Below are positions 24,027-31,299 of a stretch of 35,016 nt of DNA, in pieces. The notes under the pieces were generated by a model. It was not told where the DNA came from, searched no databases, and saw only the letters and a program-made list of their open reading frames with translations. Made by a program: the position numbers and the translations under genes. This DNA comes from Lachnospiraceae bacterium (GTDB lineage: Bacteria; Bacillota; Clostridia; Lachnospirales; Lachnospiraceae). The stretch spans positions 1 to 35,016 of the forward strand of contig CAAGJU010000199.1 of assembly GCA_900770225.1 (NCBI GenBank). The letters are read 5' to 3'. Position 1 is the first letter of the stretch. The number at the start of each line of letters is the position of its first letter.

Positions 24027-24506
24027 TTATTCGGGGTAGATGAGCCTCGTATCGTCGATGTCGGCAAGGTCGCGCTCGAGGTAGCGCTTTGCCAGCCATC
24101 TGGCCATGGAGAGGTTCTGGTCCAGGTAGTTGCCGCAGTCTCTGGCGGCGGCGCCCGGAATGTCGCCTTCATAGGTGCTGATCCATTCAAAGGTTCTTTT
24201 TATCAGAGGAACAATATCCTTCGATTCGTAATCACCGGCGAGGATCAGGTAGAAGCCTGTCCGGCAGCCCATCGGGCCGAAGTAGATTACGCGGTCCTTA
24301 TATTCGGGATCATTTCGCAGGAAGGTTGCACCCAGATGTTCAATGGTGTGGCACTCTGCCGTATTCATGACCGGCTCGCGGTTCGGGGCCGTCATCCGGA
24401 GATCAAAGGTTGTGAGTGTCTCGGCACCCACGTGATCCTTTCTGGATACATAGATTCCCGGGAGAAGTTTCAGATGATTAACGGTGAAGCTGGCTATTTT
24501 TTCCAT
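24027..24506 (-). CDS. luxS: S-ribosylhomocysteine lyase LuxS
   Basis: A 159-residue LuxS of normal length. Zinc ligands are His53 and His57 (HTIEH) and Cys124 (DCGNY); Glu56 and Cys81 (FGPMGCRTG) are catalytic. The enzyme converts S-ribosylhomocysteine to homocysteine and DPD, the precursor of autoinducer-2, within the activated methyl cycle. AAAGGAG precedes the ATG. It is a single-gene unit with its own promoter and terminator; no lsr receptor or mtnN/pfs gene is in the window. Confidence 0.97.
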   Translation of the reverse strand: MEKIASFTVNHLKLLPGIYVSRKDHVGAETLTTFDLRMTAPNREPVMNTAECHTIEHLGATFLRNDPEYKDRVIYFGPMGCRTGFYLILAGDYESKDIVPLIKRTFEWISTYEGDIPGAAARDCGNYLDQNLSMARWLAKRYLERDLADIDDTRLIYPE

Positions 24507-24537
24507 GAGAGTCTCCTTTCACATCGCATTTGCCAAC

Positions 24538-24566
24538 ATTGTAGCGGACTTTTTTTTATGGTTCAA
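24538..24566 (-). promoter_or_regulatory. Sigma-A promoter of luxS
   Basis: On the minus strand TTGAAC (24561-24566), a 17-base spacer and TACAAT (24538-24543), about 32 bases before the luxS ATG. Confidence 0.7.
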
Positions 24567-24890
24567 GGGATCTGAGCCGATCAACCCATGTGTGACAGCG
24601 GATGGCAAAGAGTGAACGGTAACATGGCGTCTGCGGATGGCTGCCGGCAGGAGGCATCCGTATTTCTGTGTATTTCCGGAGATTCCGTAAAATTGCCATC
24701 AGGCATGCCGGTGTCCGAACTGCAATTCGACTGCCTGTATTAAAGCTTGTCAGACACGATTTTCAGTGTTATACATTTATGGTACAGCTCGTGACAAACG
24801 ATAATGTCAGCCGGCAGGTGCATTCAGCGGGAAGTGTCGGATGATGCATGCAAAAAAAGCATGTAGAAAACATATAATGGAAAAGAACAT
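24567..24890. promoter_or_regulatory. Intergenic region with a promoter for the paired transporter genes
   Basis: The only clear signal is TTGTCA (24747-24752), a 17-base spacer and TATACA (24770-24775), which would give a leader of about 110 bases before the transporter genes. The leader holds a small CATGC/GCATG hairpin near 24846-24872. I looked for guanidine riboswitch motifs because of the transporter type and saw none. No gene is supported in this stretch. Confidence 0.5.
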
Positions 24891-25328
24891 ATGGATGGAG
24901 ATGAACATATGGACGGAAAAGAACATATGGATGCAGAAGAACGTGAGAAAAAGATTTCCGAGGCAACAGCGGGAAAAGAAAAAGCCGGGAAGGGCGGCAA
25001 CAGTCAGCTCTGGATCGGTGTGCTGCTCATGGTGGTGTGCGCTGCCTGTCTCTGCGCAGGACAACTGATATGGAAAATGTATGACGGCCTTCTTCCGATG
25101 ATCCTTGGTTTCATCATCTATGTAGGCGGTGCGGGCGCCATGCTGTACGCCTATCATTTCGGCAGCGTATCGCTGCTGCAGCCATTAAACAGTATCAGCT
25201 ATATTTTTTCGACGATACTTGGTGCGGTGGTGCTGAAGGAATCCGTTACGCCGCTGAAAGTCGTGGCTGTTGTGGTGATTCTGGTCGGCGTTTACATTCT
25301 GGCAGCGGGAGGTAAGAAAGAAGAATGA
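24891..25328 (+). CDS. Small four-helix DMT/EamA (paired SMR-like) transporter, subunit 1
   Basis: A 145-residue protein with a hydrophilic, charged N-terminus of about 38 residues and four membrane helices (about 40-60, 66-87, 92-112, 118-139), the half-size form of the drug/metabolite transporter superfamily. PLNSISYIFSTILGAVVLKE is the typical third-helix/loop motif of EamA halves. Such pairs act as heterodimers; the substrate is unknown. The N-terminus is made of a HMDG-type repeat, and three in-frame ATGs (24891, 24909, 24927) are possible starts. The second has GGAG eight bases upstream and may be the real one. The stop overlaps the next gene as ATGA. Confidence 0.82.
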   Translation: MDGDEHMDGKEHMDAEEREKKISEATAGKEKAGKGGNSQLWIGVLLMVVCAACLCAGQLIWKMYDGLLPMILGFIIYVGGAGAMLYAYHFGSVSLLQPLNSISYIFSTILGAVVLKESVTPLKVVAVVVILVGVYILAAGGKKEE

Positions 25329-25669
25329 TTGGTTATGTTCTGGTAATGATCCTGATGGGATTTGTGGCTTCCTATGCCAGCATCTGTCTGAAGAGAGCGA
25401 CGGATAACCGTATCCGTCCGATTGAAATTCTGCAGTCCGGGTGGCTGTGGGTTGGCGGTTTTCTGTATGTCGGCGCCTCGCTGCTCAATATTTTTCTGCT
25501 GAAACATCTGCCGTATTCGGTTGTCGTGCCACTCGGCGCGCTGACCTACGTATGGACCATGTTTCTGTCCCACTGGCTTCTGCACGAGCGGATCACAAAA
25601 TCCAAGGTCCTCGGCATTACCGTGATCCTGGTCGGGGTGATTCTGCTGGCGCTGTCGTCAGCGTCATAA
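25325..25669 (+). CDS. Small four-helix DMT/EamA (paired SMR-like) transporter, subunit 2
   Basis: A 114-residue protein with four membrane helices and almost no loops, homologous in plan to the preceding gene and translationally coupled to it by a 4-base overlap. PLGALTYVWTMFLSHWLLHE matches the conserved helix-3 segment of the EamA half. It lacks the charged N-terminal extension of its partner. The pair is expected to form an antiparallel heterodimer in the cytoplasmic membrane. Substrate unknown. Confidence 0.85.
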   Translation: MIGYVLVMILMGFVASYASICLKRATDNRIRPIEILQSGWLWVGGFLYVGASLLNIFLLKHLPYSVVVPLGALTYVWTMFLSHWLLHERITKSKVLGITVILVGVILLALSSAS

Positions 25670-25726
25670 TGCCCGGCATTTCTTTCGATTCGAAAAATAA
25701 ATGTATATGAGCAATAAAAGAACAGG

Positions 25727-25760
25727 AGACATCTTCCACGCGTTGGCGGATGTCTTTTTT
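25727..25760 (+). terminator. Intrinsic terminator after the paired transporters
   Basis: AGACATC (25727-25733) pairs with GATGTCT (25749-25755), followed by TTTTT. It lies 58 bases after the second transporter gene. Confidence 0.75.
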
Positions 25761-25841
25761 GTCACCTGAAAAAGACACACTACGCGTGGTTAATGCCAGA
25801 AGAAAATGGTCGGATGCTGAGCGGCGAACGCTGTGAACTGT

Positions 25842-26912
25842 TTAAAGGAAAGCCTGCATGTCGTCAGGCACAGGGGCTTCCAGATGCATGTGCACCCCGG
25901 TGATCGGATGCGTGAAATCCAGTTTCCATGCGTGCAGCGCCTGTCTGGAGATATCGGTGCCGGGCGGTACAGGATCATCCGGACGGCGCAGATAGGCGGG
26001 GTTGTAGAGCGTATCGCCCGCGAGCGGGTGACCCAGACTGGCCATATGCACACGGATCTGATGCGTGCGGCCGGTCTCAAGCTGCAGTTCGAGCAGAGAT
26101 CGGATGCCAGATGCGAAGGAGTTTTCGCCAGAATCGGATATTGTTGCCATGGATCGTTGCATCGGGCATGAATCGTCGTATGCGGAAGGATTTTCAACAG
26201 AATCTGACATTGAAAAACCTCCGAATGACTCAGATACGGACTCGCGTGATTTGCTATGTGCGGACAGATAGCGCAGCGTCTTATAGTGCGTGACGGCGCG
26301 CTCGCCGTTTTCGGGATCAATGCAGCGCTCGATGAGAGACCGCGTCCTTCTGCCAATCGGTGCATCCACGGTACCGGCCGGATCAGTTCTGCCCTCGACA
26401 ATGGCGAGATAGGTCCGGTGAATCTCACGCCGCAGCAGCGCCTGCTCAAGGATGCAGGAGGCGACAATATTTTTTGCCACGATCAGAAGACCTGTCGTAT
26501 CGCGGTCGAGACGGTTGATGCACCGGAAAACGAACGGGATTCCCTGCTGCTCGTAATACCAGACAACGCCGTTGCCGAGCGTATTCTCCGGATGACTGAT
26601 CGCCGGATGGATCGCCAGGCCGGCGGGCTTGTTCACGACGAGAATATCCTCGTCTTCATAGGCGATGCCGAAAGGGACGGGCGCAGGCACAATGTTTTTC
26701 GATGACACGGGATCGCAGACGCGCGTCGACAGCACATCACCGGCACAGACCGGATGGCACATGAACTCATGCTTCCCGTTCAGCAGGATCGCCGAAGGGT
26801 CAGGCTTCATAGAAGCCAGAATGTGACGCGAATATCCCTTCCGCCGCAGAAAGCTGTGGATATCCTGCCCCTCATCCGACGGCTCTATCTCATATTGGAA
26901 TACTCGCTCCAT
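25842..26912 (-). CDS. RluA-family 23S rRNA/tRNA pseudouridine synthase
   Basis: A 356-residue pseudouridine synthase. An S4-like N-terminal segment (about 10-65) is followed by the catalytic domain, with YEDEDILVVNKPAGL (about 85-99), the active-site INRLDRDTTG (Asp136) and ETGRTHQIRVHMASLGHPLAGD near the C-terminus. It isomerises uridine to pseudouridine in structured RNA; the exact site cannot be told from sequence. A Ser/Glu/Asp-rich insert of about 55 residues (about 218-272) interrupts the catalytic domain and contains an internal duplication (SDSVENPSAYD / SDSGENSFASG). GGGAG seven bases before this ATG decides the start over an upstream in-frame ATG. Confidence 0.9.
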   Translation of the reverse strand: MERVFQYEIEPSDEGQDIHSFLRRKGYSRHILASMKPDPSAILLNGKHEFMCHPVCAGDVLSTRVCDPVSSKNIVPAPVPFGIAYEDEDILVVNKPAGLAIHPAISHPENTLGNGVVWYYEQQGIPFVFRCINRLDRDTTGLLIVAKNIVASCILEQALLRREIHRTYLAIVEGRTDPAGTVDAPIGRRTRSLIERCIDPENGERAVTHYKTLRYLSAHSKSRESVSESFGGFSMSDSVENPSAYDDSCPMQRSMATISDSGENSFASGIRSLLELQLETGRTHQIRVHMASLGHPLAGDTLYNPAYLRRPDDPVPPGTDISRQALHAWKLDFTHPITGVHMHLEAPVPDDMQAFL

Positions 26913-26961
26913 CTCATTACTCCCGTATTTTTTATGCTTCAGACGCAGATGCTTCCAGCTC

Positions 26962-26991
26962 ATCGTAGTACGGCGAGGTAGACGCTGTCAA
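26962..26991 (-). promoter_or_regulatory. Sigma-A promoter of the pseudouridine synthase gene
   Basis: On the minus strand TTGACA (26986-26991), an 18-base spacer and TACGAT (26962-26967). It overlaps closely with the divergent promoter at 26999. Confidence 0.55.
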
Positions 26992-26998
26992 ATTTTAG

Positions 26999-27007
26999 TG
27001 CTATACT
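26999..27007 (+). promoter_or_regulatory. Extended -10 promoter of the lactonase-family gene
   Basis: TGCTATACT is a TGn extended -10; no good -35 is seen. It lies 60 bases before the start codon. Confidence 0.55.
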
Positions 27008-27067
27008 TTTTCCAATAATGCCGGCGTATGAAAAGACCGGCAAACGTTGGAAAGAGAGGGTTTTGTC

Positions 27068-28135
27068 ATGTCAGACAAACAGAAATATGTAGCCTATGTA
27101 GGCACTTATACACAGGGCTCCAGTCTTGGAATTTACATCTATGATGTGGACGTAAAAGAGGGCACTCTCTCTGAGCGCAAGTACGTCCCGATCAACAATT
27201 CGTCTTATCTGTGCCGCTCTGCCAATGGAAAGTTTCTCTATTCCATCGAGGATGAGGGCGTGGCTGTTTTTGCCATTGAGGATGACGGCGATCTGAAGAT
27301 GATCAACCGCATCAAGATCGGCGGCATGCGCGGCTGCTACGTATCAGTGGACCATACAGGAAAGTATCTGTTTGTCGCAGGATACCACGATGGAAAAGTA
27401 ACGCTGATCCACACCCACCACGACGGCCGTCTGGGCTCTGTGATGGACGGTGTATTTCATAAGGGTCTCGGCAGCGTTTCCGAGCGCAATTTCCGTGCGC
27501 ACGTCAGCTGCGTAAAAATGACCCCGGATAACAAATATCTGTGCGCGGTCGATAACGGTATCGATCAGGTCAAGGTATATTCGATCTCCAACAAGGATAA
27601 GCTTGAGCTGCGCGACATCATTCGCTGCGAGCGCGAGTCAGCGCCCCGCCTCATCAAGTTCGGCAATTCCGGCAAATATGCTTACATTCTCTATGAACTC
27701 AACAATTCGGTAGAGGTTTATTCCTATAAGGACAATGACGGCGAACCGGAGTTCGAGAAGATACAGACGATCAGCACAACGTCCGAAAACGTGGATGAGA
27801 TCCATGACGCAGCGTCTGGTATGGATATGTCGCCGGACGGCAAATACCTTTTTACGTCCACAGCAGGTGATGATACGGTAGCTATGTTTGCAATTGATCA
27901 GAAGACCGGGCTCCTCACGAAGAAGTTCGCTCTTCCCATCGGCGGCGTATATCCGAAGGATATCGCTGTATTCCCGGATGGTAAGCATATTGCCTGCGTT
28001 AACCACGAATCCGGTACGATCACGACATTCACCATCGACTACGACAAAAATGTGCTGATCCAGAAGGGCAGACCGTGCACTGTGGATACACCGAACTGCA
28101 TTCTGATCACACCGATGGGCTGCAGTAAATCATGA
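27068..28135 (+). CDS. Lactonase family protein (6-phosphogluconolactonase-like beta-propeller)
   Basis: A 355-residue protein of the YbhE/Pgl (PF10282) seven-bladed propeller family. The N-terminal YVGTYTQGSSLGIYIYDVD and repeated blade motifs (ANGKFLYSI, HTGKYLFVAGY, PDNKYLCAVDN, PDGKYLFTST, PDGKHIACVNHES) recur about every 45-50 residues. Members include the 6-phosphogluconolactonase of E. coli, but many homologues have other or unknown activities, so the function is provisional. GAGAGGG seven bases upstream selects this ATG. The gene is cytoplasmic (no signal peptide) and monocistronic, with a hairpin after it at 28153. Confidence 0.85.
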   Translation: MSDKQKYVAYVGTYTQGSSLGIYIYDVDVKEGTLSERKYVPINNSSYLCRSANGKFLYSIEDEGVAVFAIEDDGDLKMINRIKIGGMRGCYVSVDHTGKYLFVAGYHDGKVTLIHTHHDGRLGSVMDGVFHKGLGSVSERNFRAHVSCVKMTPDNKYLCAVDNGIDQVKVYSISNKDKLELRDIIRCERESAPRLIKFGNSGKYAYILYELNNSVEVYSYKDNDGEPEFEKIQTISTTSENVDEIHDAASGMDMSPDGKYLFTSTAGDDTVAMFAIDQKTGLLTKKFALPIGGVYPKDIAVFPDGKHIACVNHESGTITTFTIDYDKNVLIQKGRPCTVDTPNCILITPMGCSKS

Positions 28136-28152
28136 GATGACTGAGTAATACG

Positions 28153-28180
28153 GCCGCAGGTTCAGTTGCCTGCGGCTGTT
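28153..28180 (+). terminator. Probable terminator after the lactonase-family gene
   Basis: GCCGCAGG (28153-28160) and CCTGCGGC (28169-28176) form an 8-bp stem with an 8-base loop, followed by the weak T tract TGTTCTGTT. Confidence 0.6.
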
Positions 28181-28324
28181 CTGTTGCCATAAGGAACCTG
28201 CAGCGGGTAATACAGCGGAGCATCCGGGGCGTCTGAGAGAATCCAGTTATCAGCGTGTTCCGGAATCGTGTGAGGAAACACACACAGGAAAAATGTGTCG
28301 GATGCGATGCGTGAAAATGAAGAT

Positions 28325-28343
28325 CTGCCGTCTGTGACGGCAG
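28325..28343 (+). promoter_or_regulatory. Hairpin next to the malic enzyme ribosome site
   Basis: CTGCCGTC-TGT-GACGGCAG is a perfect 8-bp stem with a 3-base loop, ending eight bases before TAAGGAGAG. If transcribed it may protect the 5' end of the mRNA or tune translation. No promoter could be placed with confidence in the 233-base gap. Confidence 0.5.
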
Positions 28344-28368
28344 CAGTATATAAGGAGAGAACGACATC

Positions 28369-29541
28369 ATGGATAAGAAGGAATTTGCACTGGAGCAGCA
28401 TGAAAAATGGCATGGCAAGATTGAGGTGATCAGCCGTGTTCCGATCAAAAACGCAGAAGATCTGGCTGTCGCCTATACACCCGGCGTTGCGGAGCCCTGC
28501 CTGAAGATCAAAGACGATGTGGATCTGTCATACAAATATACGCGTCGTGCCAACCTCGTCGCTGTCATCACGGACGGTACGGCGGTGCTCGGCCTTGGCG
28601 ACATCGGACCGGAAGCCGGCATGCCTGTCATGGAGGGTAAATGCGCACTGTTCAAAACCTTCGGCGGCGTGGATGCTTTTCCGCTCTGCGTGAAGACAAA
28701 GGATGTGGACGAATTCGTTAATACGGTTGCCCTGATCTCCGGAAGCTTCGGCGGCATCAACCTCGAGGACATCGCGGCACCGCGCTGCTTCGAGATCGAG
28801 CAGAAGCTGAAACAGAGATGCGATATCCCGGTATTCCACGATGACCAGCATGGAACAGCCATCATCGTGCTGGCCGGCGTGATGAATGCACTGAAAGTTA
28901 CCGGAAAGAAAAAGGAAAACTGCCGTGTGGTTGTGAACGGTGCGGGTTCAGCCGGCGTAGCTATCACCAAACTGCTGCTTGATTATGGTTTCCCGGATAT
29001 CACGATGTGCGACAAGACGGGCATCCTCTCCAAAGACAGTGAAAATCTGAACTGGATGCAGGAGCAGATGATGGACCGCACGAACCTCTCACATCAGCAC
29101 GGAAAGCTGGCAGATGCTCTGAAGGGGACGGATATTTTTATCGGCGTATCGGCGCCCGGCATCGTGACACCGGAAATGGTAAAGACGATGAATAAGGATT
29201 CCATCTTCTTCGCCATGGCCAATCCGGTACCGGAGATTATGCCGGATCTCGCGCGGGAAGCGGGTGCGGCTGTTGTCGGAACCGGCCGCAGCGATTTCCC
29301 AAACCAGGTCAACAATGTACTCGCATTCCCGGGTATTTTCCGCGGCGCACTCGACGTCCGTGCGTCCGATATCAACGAGGCAATGAAGCTGGCGGCGGCG
29401 CATGCGATCGCCGGACTGGTCGATGACAGCGAGCTTTCGCCGGATGCGATCCTGCCGAAGGCATTTGATCCGCGCGTGGCCAAAGCGGTTTCTGCTGCGG
29501 TTGCAGAAGCAGCCAGAAAATCAGGCGTGGCACGTATCTGA
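28369..29541 (+). CDS. NAD(P)-dependent malic enzyme (malate to pyruvate)
   Basis: A 390-residue short-form bacterial malic enzyme. AVAYTPGVAEPC (about 33-44) holds the catalytic tyrosine, RRANLVAVITDGTAVLGLGD (about 59-78) and VFHDDQHGTAI (about 155-165) form the substrate and metal site, and GAGSAGVAI (about 192-200) is the dinucleotide fold. It decarboxylates malate to pyruvate and CO2 with reduction of NAD or NADP; cofactor preference cannot be fixed here. TAAGGAGAG upstream is a strong ribosome site. It lies in the same direction as, and 1.8 kb before, the PFOR gene that consumes pyruvate. Confidence 0.93.
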   Translation: MDKKEFALEQHEKWHGKIEVISRVPIKNAEDLAVAYTPGVAEPCLKIKDDVDLSYKYTRRANLVAVITDGTAVLGLGDIGPEAGMPVMEGKCALFKTFGGVDAFPLCVKTKDVDEFVNTVALISGSFGGINLEDIAAPRCFEIEQKLKQRCDIPVFHDDQHGTAIIVLAGVMNALKVTGKKKENCRVVVNGAGSAGVAITKLLLDYGFPDITMCDKTGILSKDSENLNWMQEQMMDRTNLSHQHGKLADALKGTDIFIGVSAPGIVTPEMVKTMNKDSIFFAMANPVPEIMPDLAREAGAAVVGTGRSDFPNQVNNVLAFPGIFRGALDVRASDINEAMKLAAAHAIAGLVDDSELSPDAILPKAFDPRVAKAVSAAVAEAARKSGVARI

Positions 29542-29723
29542 TCTTTATGCGGCAGTACCCTGCAGTATGCGGGATTTATAGAAAAAATCAGCAGCGGGTT
29601 ATACTCCGGTAAGTAAGGTCAGATAAACGAACTGCCCGGTAAACATTCACAGGGATAGTCTGAGACAATACTAACGTCAGGAAAATGTATCTGCAGTGAA
29701 AACGGACAGCCTGCTGTGGCAGC

Positions 29724-31013
29724 ATGGTGAGGAAAATGAAGAAAAGTAAAGTGGTTCTTGTCCGCTGTGATTCCTATGATGAAGAGCTTGTATACAGCCG
29801 GCTGAGGGCAGGCATTGCCTGCCTCGGCGGGCTGTCTTCTTTTATACAGCCGGATGAAAAAGTTCTGATGAAACTGAATCTCGTTCGCGATGCTGAAGTG
29901 GAGCGCGCGGTGACGGTTCACCCGGCCATCGTCGTGCAGCTCGCGAGGATTTTTTCCGAGGATGGCTACAGCCATGTGAAGGCGGGGGATTCGCCCGGCA
30001 TCGGCAAAGGCATGGCCATCATGAACAGGCTGGGTATCACGGACGGACTTCGGAAATACGGTGCGGAGCCGGCCGCTTTTGACGAGGCAGTTCCCATGGA
30101 TAACCCCGGCGGTGTCCACGCGAAGCACTTCGTGATGGCGAAGGATGTGCTGGAGGCGGATGCACTGGTCAGTGTCTGCAAGATGAAGACGCATGCGCTG
30201 GAGCACCTGACCGGTGCGGTGAAAAATCAGTACGGCTGCATTGAGGGTGCGAACAAGGCAGCGGGTCATACGAAATATCCGAGCGCCGAGAGCATGGCGA
30301 GAATGCTGGTCGACCTGAATCTGTACGTGAAGCCGCGGCTGTATATCATGGACGGCATCATGGCCATGGAGGGCAACGGGCCTACATCCGGAGACCCGAC
30401 GCCGATGCATACCATCCTCATGTCTGCGGACCCGGTGGCACTGGACAGTGTGTTTGCCGCGCTTGTCCATGTGAATCCGGAGATCATTCCGACAGAGACA
30501 GCCGGGGAGATGATGGGACTCGGGACATACCATCCGGAGAATATTGAGGTCGTTGTGGTCGATCCGGAACTTCCTCTGACAGCTGACAGGGCGACTTCTG
30601 CGGAAAATTCGGTTGTCGGATTGAAAAGTGTCCCGATAAACGCTGATTCCAAAACAGATGTAAAAGAACATACGGGGGTATCGGCAGAAATGCGTGCAGA
30701 GCCCCGGATTATGACGACACAGGAAGCTGCGGAGCGCTACGGCAATCCGGATTTCAACGTGATCCGGGGCCGCGGAGAGGTGCATGGCTGGATGGGCCTT
30801 GTCACACGCCTGCGCATCTTTTCTCCGAAACCGCGTATCGATGCGTCGAAGTGTGTGAAGTGCGGCGTCTGCGTCAAGAGCTGCCCGGTGGAAGGAAAGG
30901 CCATACATTTTTCCAACGGGAGACAGAATCCGCCGGTCTACAACTACCGAAAGTGCATCCGATGCTTCTGCTGTCAGGAAATGTGTCCGCACAAGGCGAT
31001 CTACACGAAGTGA
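29724..31013 (+). CDS. DUF362 protein with C-terminal 2x[4Fe-4S] ferredoxin domain
   Basis: A 429-residue protein. DUF362 covers about 8-280 (KLNLV, GDSPG, CKMKTHALEHLTGAVKNQYGC, MDGIMAMEGNGP, DPVALDSV), and a ferredoxin domain closes the C-terminus with two CxxCxxCxxxC clusters (CVKCGVCVKSC at about 376 and CIRCFCCQEMC at about 413). The second has CFCC, a slight variant. The role of DUF362 is not established; a redox function is likely. A Ser/Thr/Glu-rich linker at about 290-330 looks disordered. Start choice is uncertain between this ATG and one four codons later that has GGTGAGG close by. It lies between malic enzyme and PFOR but is probably transcribed separately. Confidence 0.87.
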   Translation: MVRKMKKSKVVLVRCDSYDEELVYSRLRAGIACLGGLSSFIQPDEKVLMKLNLVRDAEVERAVTVHPAIVVQLARIFSEDGYSHVKAGDSPGIGKGMAIMNRLGITDGLRKYGAEPAAFDEAVPMDNPGGVHAKHFVMAKDVLEADALVSVCKMKTHALEHLTGAVKNQYGCIEGANKAAGHTKYPSAESMARMLVDLNLYVKPRLYIMDGIMAMEGNGPTSGDPTPMHTILMSADPVALDSVFAALVHVNPEIIPTETAGEMMGLGTYHPENIEVVVVDPELPLTADRATSAENSVVGLKSVPINADSKTDVKEHTGVSAEMRAEPRIMTTQEAAERYGNPDFNVIRGRGEVHGWMGLVTRLRIFSPKPRIDASKCVKCGVCVKSCPVEGKAIHFSNGRQNPPVYNYRKCIRCFCCQEMCPHKAIYTK

Positions 31014-31137
31014 TCTATTTCCTGGATAATTAACACTCGAACGCATCAGATGGGTCGGCTGTCAGTGAACCGAAGTTAGTCATGTCAAACAAAATTACAT
31101 GCATTTTACACAAAAAATAGGTAAAAATCCTCAAAAA

Positions 31138-31181
31138 ACGGGCACCTGTTCGGTGACAATCTGAACTGCCCGTGCTATAAT
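31138..31181 (+). promoter_or_regulatory. Strong PFOR promoter overlapped by a nested inverted repeat
   Basis: GTGACA (31153-31158), a 17-base spacer and TATAAT (31176-31181) preceded by TGC give a near-consensus extended promoter. An inverted repeat surrounds the -35: outer arms ACGGGCA (31138-31144) and TGCCCGT (31167-31173), inner arms GTTC and GAAC. This placement is typical for a repressor or activator site. The leader to the ATG is about 110 bases. Confidence 0.75.
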
Positions 31182-31299
31182 TCTACTGCATGTGTATACG
31201 GGTTCGGGATGAGGTTGTGACATCCCGTATTCATTCAGGTACACCAATGTCCGCGCAAGCGGATGAGTTACAGATAAACTCAAAGGAGGAACAAGTAAC

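Noticed and set aside
24776..24890. Possible guanidine riboswitch before the paired small transporters.
   Set aside because: I could find neither the two short ACGR-loop hairpins of the mini-ykkC type nor the ykkC core.
29619..31046. A 475-codon minus-strand open frame opposite the DUF362/ferredoxin gene.
   Set aside because: The plus strand encodes a clear two-domain protein; the antisense product is His/Arg-rich with no domain pattern.
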